Shown piece by piece: positions 1 to 6,240 of a stretch of DNA of 10,862 bases; the first letter of the stretch is position 1; every line of letters starts with the position of its first letter. Under the pieces are notes generated by a model. It ran no database searches and was not told the origin of the DNA. It saw only the letters and a program-made list of their open reading frames with translations. Origin of the DNA: RUG11462 sp051877275. Lineage in GTDB: Bacteria; Bacillota; Clostridia; Oscillospirales; Acutalibacteraceae. The stretch lies in the NCBI GenBank assembly GCA_051877275.1, contig JBJEIS010000133.1, positions 1-10,862 on the forward strand, given 5' to 3'. The translations under genes were made by a program, and so were the position numbers.

Positions 1-11
1 ATTGATTTCAT
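1..11 (-). CDS. Possible start of a gene running off the left edge
   Basis: An ATG on the minus strand (bases 9-11) is preceded six bases upstream by AGAGAG (minus strand of 18-23), a weak ribosome binding site. A well-formed promoter lies about 40 bases further upstream (50-78). Only three codons (M-K-S) are visible, so no product can be named. The promoter is what makes a gene here likely; the exact start is a guess. Confidence 0.25.
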
Positions 12-49
12 CAAAATCTCTCTTTTCGTAATAACAAAATGCTAAAAAT

Positions 50-78
50 ATTATATATCAAACAATCTTTTCTTGCAA
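50..78 (-). promoter_or_regulatory. Sigma-A-type promoter pointing out of the left edge
   Basis: Read on the minus strand, TTGCAA (73-78) is followed after exactly 17 bases by a perfect TATAAT (50-55). It lies just after the stop codon of the acetyltransferase gene on the same strand, so the next gene to the left appears to have its own promoter. I see no clear terminator between the acetyltransferase stop and this promoter. Confidence 0.6.
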
Positions 79-93
79 TATATTTTTATAAAA

Positions 94-636
94 TTATGAG
101 TTGTAAACATTTACTTTTAAAGTTTCGGCAACTTTATCAAACTGTTCTTTATTTATTTCATTCGGAAAACTCATTATACGCAGAGGCAACGGCTTATCTC
201 CTTTATTAAGCGGGTGTTGATAATATTCATAATCATTATATAAAAAGCCGTTTCTCTGATAAAATCCGATTCTCTTTTTATTCATTTCATTATATGGAAG
301 TTCCACCTCTAAAATAACATATTTTTTAAAACTAAGCTTAACAAAATCCAGCATTTTTTTGCCGATTCCTTTGTTTCTTAAAGCTGTAGTTACCGCAAAA
401 TGCTCTATAAACAAAAAGTCTTCAAGGTTCCATAAAGCCATTACTCCTACTATTTTATCACCCATAAAACAAAACAAAATCTGATAAGAATCTTTTTTTA
501 ATAATCTTTTTTGAGCCTCATAGCTTCTGAACTCCACTTTTAAAAAAGACTCTGACAAAAACTCATAAAACACATCAAAAAGTTCTTCGGTAATTTCTTT
601 TCCTTTTAAAACTTTAAATTCAAGATTTTCATTCAT
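94..636 (-). CDS. GNAT-family N-acetyltransferase
   Basis: A 180-residue cytoplasmic protein with the GNAT fold signature. The central beta strand (FIEHFAV, about residues 76-82) runs into the acetyl-CoA pyrophosphate-binding loop R-N-K-G-I-G (87-92), the family's R/Q-x-x-G-x-G/A motif, followed by helix KKMLDFV. A late segment, NKKRIGFYQRNGF (about 119-131), matches the usual motif B region in which an Asn/Tyr helix precedes a G-F strand. The family moves an acetyl group from acetyl-CoA to an amine; the substrate here cannot be read from sequence. The ATG at 636 has only a weak upstream AAGAGTG. The gene is monocistronic, divergent from the sortase operon, with its own promoter (675-703). 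The roughly 40 residues after motif B may be a family-specific extension. The family call is firm; the substrate is unknown. Confidence 0.88.
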   Translation of the reverse strand: MNENLEFKVLKGKEITEELFDVFYEFLSESFLKVEFRSYEAQKRLLKKDSYQILFCFMGDKIVGVMALWNLEDFLFIEHFAVTTALRNKGIGKKMLDFVKLSFKKYVILEVELPYNEMNKKRIGFYQRNGFLYNDYEYYQHPLNKGDKPLPLRIMSFPNEINKEQFDKVAETLKVNVYNS

Positions 637-674
637 AATTTAAACACTCTTTTATTTAAATATTATTTATATCT

Positions 675-703
675 ATTTTACCATATTATTTAATGATTTA
701 CAA
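675..703 (-). promoter_or_regulatory. Putative promoter of the acetyltransferase gene
   Basis: On the minus strand, TTGTAA (698-703) and TAAAAT (675-680) are separated by 17 bases, about 40 bases upstream of the ATG at 636. Both boxes are imperfect, but the spacing and position fit. It lies back to back with the sortase promoter. Confidence 0.45.
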
Positions 704-720
704 TAAATTAAAGCTTTGTA

Positions 721-749
721 TTGACTATAAAAAAACCATATGATATAAT
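721..749 (+). promoter_or_regulatory. Strong sigma-A promoter of the sortase-LCP-cyclophilin operon
   Basis: TTGACT (721-726), a 17-base spacer and a perfect TATAAT (744-749), with TG at 741-742 making an extended -10 box. It is the best promoter in the window and lies 32 bases before the sortase start codon. A ribosome binding site AGGCGA (772-777) follows. Confidence 0.75.
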
Positions 750-781
750 AATTAAATACATAATCTATTGTAGGCGATGTT

Positions 782-1531
782 ATGAATAATAGTCGGCGTT
801 CTGTTTTTGTGATTATTTTATCGTTAATTTTAGTTTTCATCATTATAGTGATTCTTTGTAATTACTATCAAAAACCCGATACAGACAATAAGCCTGTAAC
901 AACAGTCTCGCAAACTGCTTCAACAAGCGGATTGCCTGAAAATCCTATTAATTTCAAAGAATTAAAAAAGAAAAATAAAGATATTTTCTCGTGGATTAGA
1001 ATTGATAATACCAATATTGATTATCCTGTTTTTTATCCGGGCAATAAATCAAATGATTATTATCTGCGACGAAATATTGATAAAAACTATGACCGGCAGG
1101 GTGTAATATTTATAGAAAATTATAATAAAACCGACTGGTCTGACCCTGTAACCTTGGTTTACGGCCATAATATTTGGACAATGGGTACAATGTTTTATGA
1201 ATTAAAGAAATTCAGAGAAAAAGATTTCTTTGATGAAAACAGATATATAAATATTTACGCAAAAGGCAGAGCATTACAATACGAAGTTTATTCAGCGTTT
1301 GAATATGACGACAGACATATTATGAAATCATTCGATTTTTCTGATAAACGAGTTTTTAAAGGATTTATTGATTATACATTAAATCTAAAAACCGAAACAA
1401 AAAATGTGCGAAAGAACACAAGTGTTACTACTGATGATAAAATCATTGTTTTAAGCACATGCATTAAGAATAAAAAAAATAAAAGATATTTAGTTGTCGG
1501 GGTGTTAATAAAAGATGAAAAAACAAAATAA
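782..1531 (+). CDS. srtB: Class B sortase (cell-wall transpeptidase)
   Basis: A 249-residue membrane-anchored cysteine transpeptidase. Residues 7-27 form one hydrophobic segment near the N-terminus (type II topology), followed by a Ser/Thr-rich linker (about 35-50) and an extracellular catalytic domain. The domain opens with a class-B-like stretch (DIFSWIRIDNTNIDYPV, about 67-83). Catalytic residues are visible: His129 in YGHN, Cys227 in LSTC and Arg235 eight residues after the Cys. Sortases cut a C-terminal sorting motif of a surface protein and join it to peptidoglycan or to another pilin subunit. No protein in this window ends in a sorting signal (motif, hydrophobic segment, basic tail), so the substrate is encoded elsewhere. 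It is first in a plus-strand operon, and its last 17 bases overlap the next gene. The class B call rests on the domain opening and the catalytic motifs; the subclass (iron-uptake, pilus or housekeeping) cannot be decided. Confidence 0.9.
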   Translation: MNNSRRSVFVIILSLILVFIIIVILCNYYQKPDTDNKPVTTVSQTASTSGLPENPINFKELKKKNKDIFSWIRIDNTNIDYPVFYPGNKSNDYYLRRNIDKNYDRQGVIFIENYNKTDWSDPVTLVYGHNIWTMGTMFYELKKFREKDFFDENRYINIYAKGRALQYEVYSAFEYDDRHIMKSFDFSDKRVFKGFIDYTLNLKTETKNVRKNTSVTTDDKIIVLSTCIKNKKNKRYLVVGVLIKDEKTK

Positions 1532-2651
1532 ACCTGCAAAGAGTATATTGGGAACTGTTACAAGCAACTCCCAATATAATGAGCAGTACGAAAACATGGT
1601 TAAAAGCGGTTCAAAAAAGAAACATAAAAAACTTTTAAAAGTGCTTTTGATTATTCTTTGCATTATTCTTGCAATAGCAATTATTGCCGCTTCGGTTTTC
1701 GCCTACCTATATTACAGCGGTAAAGGGCAGTTTAATAATAAAGATAAAAAACCTTCTCTTCCTGCTGAGGTTACCACACAGGATGAGGGAAATACTGTTT
1801 TACATAACGGCGAAAAATATGTTTTTGATGAAAATATTACCACTATCCTTTGTATCGGTGTTGATAAAGATGATGAAGCTCAGGTTAAAACCGACACTTA
1901 CGGTTTAGGCGGTCAGGCTGACGCTCTGTTTTTAGTTTGTATTGACAATGCCGAGAAAAAATATACTGTTTTATCAATCAACCGTGACTCTATGGTAGAT
2001 GTTGACCAATATGACACCGCAGGCAACTTTGCCGGCGTTCAAAAAATGCAGATATGTCTTTCTTATGCTTACGGCAACGGTAAAGATACAAGCTGTAAAA
2101 ACACTATGAAATCTGTTTCAAAGCTTCTTTATGATATGCCTATAAACTCTTATTTTTCAATAAACAAAGCAAGTATTCCTTTGCTTAATGACATTATTGA
2201 CGGTGTTGATGTACCTGTTTATGATGAAAATGGAAACGCTACCGGCGAAACCACTCATTTGGAAGGTCAGGAAGCATATGATTATATACATTACCGTGAC
2301 ATTTCAAAGCTTGATTCAAACGTTATAAGAATGAAACGTCAAAAAAGCTATATCACAGCATTTGCTTCTAAAGCCATTGACGAAACAAAAAAAGACTTAT
2401 CAACTCCGCTTGATATGTTTGAAACGGTATCGCTTTATTCGACAACAGACCTTAATGCTTCAAAAATTACATACCTTACTACAAACGCATTTTCTGACAG
2501 ACGAGACATTAAAATAGAATATAAATCCGTTCCGGGTAAAGTTGTTCAGGGCAAAAACGGTTATGCAGAATATAAAGTTAATAACAAAAAATTACTTGAT
2601 TTAATTTTTGATATTTTTTATGATAAAGTTGAAACAAGTGAAACAAAATAA
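1515..2651 (+). CDS. LytR-CpsA-Psr (LCP) family wall-polymer ligase-like protein
   Basis: A 378-residue protein with a basic cytoplasmic N-terminus (1-38, Lys-rich at 30-40), one transmembrane helix (about 39-67) and an extracellular LCP domain (about 105-370). Family landmarks are the strand ILCIGVD (111-117), Asp136 in QADALFL, SINRDSM with Arg157, an AYG turn near 185, DGVDVPV (229-235), LEGQEAYDYIHYRD with Arg261, and the late RxxRQ (272-276). LCP enzymes transfer undecaprenyl-linked polymers such as teichoic acid or capsule to peptidoglycan at the outer membrane face. Some usual residues differ: the Arg before Asp136 is Gln, and the second Arg after Tyr260 is Ile263, so this is a divergent member and its exact reaction is uncertain. 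The ATG lies inside the end of the sortase gene with GGGGTG (1499-1504) upstream, suggesting translational coupling. The cyclophilin gene starts 21 bases downstream. Confidence 0.85.
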   Translation: MKKQNKPAKSILGTVTSNSQYNEQYENMVKSGSKKKHKKLLKVLLIILCIILAIAIIAASVFAYLYYSGKGQFNNKDKKPSLPAEVTTQDEGNTVLHNGEKYVFDENITTILCIGVDKDDEAQVKTDTYGLGGQADALFLVCIDNAEKKYTVLSINRDSMVDVDQYDTAGNFAGVQKMQICLSYAYGNGKDTSCKNTMKSVSKLLYDMPINSYFSINKASIPLLNDIIDGVDVPVYDENGNATGETTHLEGQEAYDYIHYRDISKLDSNVIRMKRQKSYITAFASKAIDETKKDLSTPLDMFETVSLYSTTDLNASKITYLTTNAFSDRRDIKIEYKSVPGKVVQGKNGYAEYKVNNKKLLDLIFDIFYDKVETSETK

Positions 2652-2672
2652 TTTATATAGGAGAATAAAATC

Positions 2673-3344
2673 ATGAAAAAAATTATATCTTTAGTTTTAG
2701 TTGCTGCACTATGTATGTTTTCTTTTGCCGCCTGTGGTAAAAGCACTGACGAAGCTGCAACGCAAGAAGAAACTACTTCCATAACACAAGCTACTACATC
2801 GGTAGCCGAAACTACCAATGAGGAGACTACAAAAATGAACAAAGAAGCAACCTTTCCAAAAGTAAAAATCACTGTTAAAGATTACGGCGAAATCGAATTG
2901 AAGCTCAATGATGAGCAGGCACCGATTACAGTTGCAAATTTTGTTAAGCTTGTAAAGCAAGGTTTTTATGACGGTCTTACTTTTCACAGAATTATGCAAG
3001 GCTTTATGATTCAGGGAGGAGATCCTGAAGGCACCGGAATGGGCGGTTCTGATGAAACCATTAAAGGTGAGTTTGCCGTAAACGGTGTTAACAACAATAT
3101 TTCTCATAAAAGAGGCGTTATTTCAATGGCTCGTTCAAGTGCATATGACAGCGCTTCTTCGCAGTTCTTTATCTGTGACGCCGACTCAACATTTTTAGAT
3201 GGTCAATATGCTGCTTTCGGCGAGGTTACTAAAGGATTAGATGTTGTTGATAAAATTGCCGCTGACGCAAAACCGGTAGACGATAACGGCACAATACCTG
3301 CCGATGAACAGCCTGTTATTGAAAAAATTGAAATAATTAAATAA
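2673..3344 (+). CDS. Cyclophilin-type peptidyl-prolyl cis-trans isomerase, lipoprotein
   Basis: A 223-residue exported foldase. The N-terminus is a lipoprotein signal (KK, a hydrophobic stretch, then F-A-A-C with Cys21 as the lipidated residue). A Thr/Glu-rich unstructured linker (about 24-55) tethers the catalytic domain (about 62-221). Cyclophilin signatures are FHRIMQGFMIQGGDP (104-118, with the catalytic Arg at 106 and Gln at 114), a glycine-rich GTGMGG turn, GVISMAR (148-154), SSQFFI (162-167) and FLDGQYAAFG (174-183). At the position of human cyclophilin A Trp121 there is Phe174, common in bacterial members and usually linked to low cyclosporin sensitivity. It should catalyse proline isomerisation of secreted proteins at the outer membrane face. 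A strong AGGAG (2659-2663) sets the start. It is last in the sortase-LCP operon and followed by a terminator. The family call is very secure. Confidence 0.95.
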   Translation: MKKIISLVLVAALCMFSFAACGKSTDEAATQEETTSITQATTSVAETTNEETTKMNKEATFPKVKITVKDYGEIELKLNDEQAPITVANFVKLVKQGFYDGLTFHRIMQGFMIQGGDPEGTGMGGSDETIKGEFAVNGVNNNISHKRGVISMARSSAYDSASSQFFICDADSTFLDGQYAAFGEVTKGLDVVDKIAADAKPVDDNGTIPADEQPVIEKIEIIK

Positions 3345-3351
3345 TGCATTT

Positions 3352-3385
3352 AATAAAAGCTCCTTATTTATAAGGAGCTTTTATT
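3352..3385 (+). terminator. Rho-independent terminator of the sortase operon
   Basis: A perfect 15-bp stem (3352-3366 with 3371-3385, core AGCTCCTTA/TAAGGAGCT) around a four-base loop, followed on the plus strand by TCTTTTT. It begins 8 bases after the cyclophilin stop. The perfect symmetry means it can also form on the minus strand, where the right arm and loop are the end of the oxidoreductase gene. The U-rich run after the stem is better on the plus strand, so that is the main direction. Confidence 0.88.
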
Positions 3386-4669
3386 TCTTTTTGCAGGATT
3401 TTCTAAAATTCTTCCCTCTTTATCATATCGCGAACCATGGCAAGGACAATCCCAAGTATGCTCGTCACTATTCCATTTTAACGCACATCCCATATGAGTA
3501 CATCTCGGAACGCTCGGCGTGGCAAGATTTTTCGCCGCCGAAAAAGCATTTGCAAAAAGTCTCAGCGTTAAAATACTTCTTTGCGGGCAAAAAACTTTTT
3601 CAAGATTATTCTTTTTACCTATTACCATATCACAAAGCAGCTCTGACGCTACCATTGCCGAAGTCATTCCCCATTTATTAAATCCCGTTGCAACAAAAAA
3701 ATCAGGCTTGGTATACGAATACCGACCGATATACGGAATATTATCAAGCGTGATACAATCCTGCGCCGCAAATCTAAAACGCTCTTTTGCTTTTGGATAA
3801 TGCATTTTAGCAAAACTCTTTACTGTTTCAAATCCGCCTTCATTTTTTCCTGTTCGTCTTGCACCGCCTGAAATCAGCAAATAGTCATCATAATTTCTGA
3901 AGGAAAGCCCCTTTTTATCTTCGTCAACATACATTCCCTCATACTGCTTTGCATTTTCCAGCGCTAAAACAAATGAGCGGTGCTGATACATTTTAAGAAA
4001 ATACAATCCATGTGTATTTACAAGCGGAAAATGTGACGCAAAAATTATTTTTTTAGCGGTAACCGCTCCGTTTTCACATATTGCGGTATAACCTTTTATC
4101 TTTTTTACAAAAGAATTTTCATAAATATTCAAATCATTCGCCAAAGCATATAATAACTTTAACGGATTAAACTGAGCCTGATTATGATATTTTACTGCGC
4201 CGACTGCTTTCAGGGGAATTTCAAGGTCAACCTCATAATTGCAGTCTGCACCAATTTCGCGAAGAGCACGAACTTCTTTGGTTATTTTATCTTTATTTTT
4301 CAAGGAATAAATATATAAATCTTTTTCCTGAAAATCGCAATCATATTTTCGGCTCAAAGCTCTAAAAGCATCAATAGCATAAGTAGATGAAAAATAATAC
4401 TTTTTAGCAATATCAAGTCCGTATTTTTTTATCATTTTATCATAAATAAGCGAATGTCCGGCAGTAATTTTTGCCGTTGTATTCGCAGTATTACCGGTTA
4501 AGATTCTTTTTCCTTCCAGAAGCATATAATCCACTCCCGCATTTTTAAGCGCATTTGCACATAATATTCCCGTAATACCGCCGCCGATAATTAAAACATC
4601 CGTAGTTTTTTCTCCTTTAAGAGTTTTAAACTGCGGATGTTCTTTCTCTGTTTGCCATACCGATTTCAC
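3368..4669 (-). CDS. FAD-dependent oxidoreductase with C-terminal Rieske [2Fe-2S] domain
   Basis: A 433-residue cytoplasmic protein from the preferred GTG start. A DAO-type FAD domain starts with the dinucleotide-binding motif VLIIGGGITG (about 25-34), followed by TGNTANTTAKITAGH (about 58-72), typical of the YhfW-like group that pairs this fold with a Rieske domain. A second flavin region, IGRYSYTKPDFFVATGFNKWGM, lies near 314-335. The Rieske centre is complete: C-T-H-M-G-C (390-395) and C-P-C-H (408-411) give the two Cys and two His cluster ligands plus the disulphide pair. It should pass electrons between a bound substrate, FAD and the iron-sulphur cluster; the substrate is unknown. A TTG ten codons earlier (4699) keeps the frame open but has no ribosome binding site, whereas the GTG at 4669 has GAGGTGAG four bases upstream. 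The gene lies just downstream of GH30 on the same strand, probably co-transcribed. Its last five codons form one arm of the terminator hairpin, and the C-terminus after the Rieske motif is short. Confidence 0.87.
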   Translation of the reverse strand: MKSVWQTEKEHPQFKTLKGEKTTDVLIIGGGITGILCANALKNAGVDYMLLEGKRILTGNTANTTAKITAGHSLIYDKMIKKYGLDIAKKYYFSSTYAIDAFRALSRKYDCDFQEKDLYIYSLKNKDKITKEVRALREIGADCNYEVDLEIPLKAVGAVKYHNQAQFNPLKLLYALANDLNIYENSFVKKIKGYTAICENGAVTAKKIIFASHFPLVNTHGLYFLKMYQHRSFVLALENAKQYEGMYVDEDKKGLSFRNYDDYLLISGGARRTGKNEGGFETVKSFAKMHYPKAKERFRFAAQDCITLDNIPYIGRYSYTKPDFFVATGFNKWGMTSAMVASELLCDMVIGKKNNLEKVFCPQRSILTLRLFANAFSAAKNLATPSVPRCTHMGCALKWNSDEHTWDCPCHGSRYDKEGRILENPAKRNKSSL

Positions 4670-4673
4670 AAAA

Positions 4674-4681
4674 CTCACCTC
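4674..4681 (-). promoter_or_regulatory. Ribosome binding site that decides the oxidoreductase start
   Basis: On the minus strand this reads GAGGTGAG and ends four bases before the GTG codon at 4667-4669. The alternative upstream TTG (4697-4699) has only AT-rich sequence before it. This supports GTG as the start and puts the gap to the GH30 stop at 44 bases. Confidence 0.65.
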
Positions 4682-4713
4682 AAAAGGTAGTGTTTGCAAA
4701 ATAAATGGTTTTA

Positions 4714-6039
4714 TTATTCATCTATTACAATTGTGACGATTGATTTCGGTTTTAAAAGAATTTCTGCGGCATAATCATTAAACCTCAGTAAGCATTTTTG
4801 CTCATTTTCATGATTATTCGTAATAACCGCAACCGTTTCGCCGCTTTCATTTAAAAAAGCTGAAATTGATGTATTTGATGAATAAGTTGAAGTGCCGAGT
4901 CTTACTGCACCTTTTTTAATAAAATTGCTAAAATGCTTTACTGCGTAATAATGCGGCATAATCTTAATCTTATCAGTATTTGTATCATAATGCACTACTG
5001 CTTTACAAGGCAACTTGCGATTATGATAAGGGCCGCCTTTTTCATCAAGAAGTATGTTCCAGTCGCATGAAGCATTCATATAATTATTAAAATTACCGCT
5101 GATATCATAAGCATATTCCAATGCATCTTTCCAATCTTCGCTCAAACCTCCGAAGCAAAACTCGCTTGCAGCTAAAAACATATTCGGCGAGGTTTCATGA
5201 GCAAAGCGAAGATTATCAAAATGCTCACCGGAATACCAATGAAATGCAATTCCGAATATTTTATCTTTTGCACCTTGAATTTTTTCAATTTCTCTTGCAA
5301 CTTCGTACAAATGCTCTTTGTTATGATCCCAGACCATTATTTTTGTATCCTGCAAGCCCGCCGATTTTAAAGCAGGATATAAATAATCTGTTGCAAACAA
5401 AATTTGTTCTTTTATTGTATAAAAGCAAGATTCCCAAGTTTGTGTTGCCATCGGCTCATTCTGTATAGTAAGACCGTTGATTTTAACACCGCTTTTTTGG
5501 TATTCCTGAATATACTTCACATAGTACTGCGCCCAAACAGCATACATTTTTTCTTTTAGTTTTCCGCCCTGTATCATCCGGTTTGTATCTTTCATCCATC
5601 CAGGAGGGCTCCAAGGAGTAGCAAACAAAAATAAATCATCGCACTTTTTTGCAGCGTCTTTTATCATCGGAATTATACATTGCTTATCATGTGAAATATC
5701 AAAGCTTTTAAGGCTTTTATCATTTTCATCGACATATGTATATTCATCAGCGGAAAAATCGCAGGAATTAATAGTTGTACGGCAAAAATTATATCCCAAA
5801 CCGTCGTTTTTATCAAACATTAAATCAATAAACTGAGCCTTTGTTTTATCACTCATTTTTGAATAAGTTATTGCCGAAGCATCGGTAAAAGCGCCGCCGA
5901 AACCATATATTTTCTGGAATTTTAAATCAGAATAAATATTCAAAGCCATCCACTCGGCAAAAGGATTATATTCAAAATCCAGAGATTCTTGTTCTTGAAG
6001 CTTATTTTTTTCATCGCTGAAAAATACTTTGTTTTTCAT
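4714..6039 (-). CDS. Glycoside hydrolase family 30 (glucosylceramidase-like), cytoplasmic
   Basis: A 441-residue retaining glycosidase covering the (beta/alpha)8 barrel plus the C-terminal beta domain usual in GH30. Signatures in order: GFGGAFTDAS (46-55), CRTTINSCDFS (86-96), TPWSPPGWMK (141-150), the acid/base Glu195 in QNEP (193-196) followed by QTWESC (200-205), HWYSGEH (267-273), the probable nucleophile Glu293 in ASEFC, and DWNILLDEKGGP (326-337). The beta domain ends with a hydrophobic KSIVTIVIDE strand. GH30 enzymes cut beta-linked glucosides, xylosides, fucosides or beta-1,6-glucans; the pattern resembles the GH30 glucosylceramidase/beta-glucosidase branch, but the substrate cannot be fixed. 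No signal peptide is present (N-terminus MKNKVFFSDEKNK is polar), so it should act on imported oligosaccharides. The ATG has AAAGGGTG upstream. It has its own promoter (6076-6104) and is followed by the Rieske oxidoreductase gene. Confidence 0.92.
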   Translation of the reverse strand: MKNKVFFSDEKNKLQEQESLDFEYNPFAEWMALNIYSDLKFQKIYGFGGAFTDASAITYSKMSDKTKAQFIDLMFDKNDGLGYNFCRTTINSCDFSADEYTYVDENDKSLKSFDISHDKQCIIPMIKDAAKKCDDLFLFATPWSPPGWMKDTNRMIQGGKLKEKMYAVWAQYYVKYIQEYQKSGVKINGLTIQNEPMATQTWESCFYTIKEQILFATDYLYPALKSAGLQDTKIMVWDHNKEHLYEVAREIEKIQGAKDKIFGIAFHWYSGEHFDNLRFAHETSPNMFLAASEFCFGGLSEDWKDALEYAYDISGNFNNYMNASCDWNILLDEKGGPYHNRKLPCKAVVHYDTNTDKIKIMPHYYAVKHFSNFIKKGAVRLGTSTYSSNTSISAFLNESGETVAVITNNHENEQKCLLRFNDYAAEILLKPKSIVTIVIDE

Positions 6040-6075
6040 AATGTATCACCCTTTATTCTTTAAGGATTTTTTCTC

Positions 6076-6104
6076 AATATATCATATATAAATTGATAAT
6101 TCAA
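6076..6104 (-). promoter_or_regulatory. Putative promoter of the GH30-oxidoreductase unit
   Basis: On the minus strand TTGAAT (6099-6104) and TATATT (6076-6081) are 17 bases apart, about 37 bases upstream of the GH30 ATG. The terminator for the preceding secreted-protein gene lies upstream at 6165-6199, consistent with a separate transcription unit. Confidence 0.5.
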
Positions 6105-6164
6105 CTGTTATTTTAATATTTTTTAAAATCGTGAAAACCAACAAATTATTAAAGATTTTTTATG

Positions 6165-6199
6165 CAAAAAAACAGCCGCCGTTTAAGCGACTGTTTTTT
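6165..6199 (-). terminator. Rho-independent terminator of the secreted-protein gene
   Basis: A 13-bp stem pairs 6187-6199 with 6167-6179 around a 7-base loop, and minus-strand RNA ends in a run of U (seven T in the minus strand at 6166-6172). In minus-strand RNA the single irregular pair is a G-U wobble; in plus-strand RNA it would be a C-A mismatch. That makes it a minus-strand terminator. It begins about 40 bases after the stop codon of the 6241-7476 gene. Confidence 0.82.
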
Positions 6200-6240
6200 G
6201 GAGTATGAAAATATTATCACATAGGAAATATCAAAATTAA

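Noticed and set aside
782..1531. A pilus or iron-uptake sortase cluster
   Set aside because: No pilin, NEAT-domain or sorting-signal protein is encoded nearby.
2709..3107. A 132-codon open frame on the minus strand opposite the cyclophilin gene
   Set aside because: It lies wholly inside a secure cyclophilin gene, has no recognisable domain, and is a frame shadow of conserved codons.
3391..3800. Two overlapping plus-strand open frames opposite the Rieske oxidoreductase
   Set aside because: They are antisense to the Rieske and FAD coding region, lack family features, and the opposite strand has complete conserved motifs.
4697..4699. TTG as the start of the Rieske oxidoreductase
   Set aside because: No ribosome binding site precedes it, while the GTG at 4667-4669 has GAGGTGAG at good spacing.
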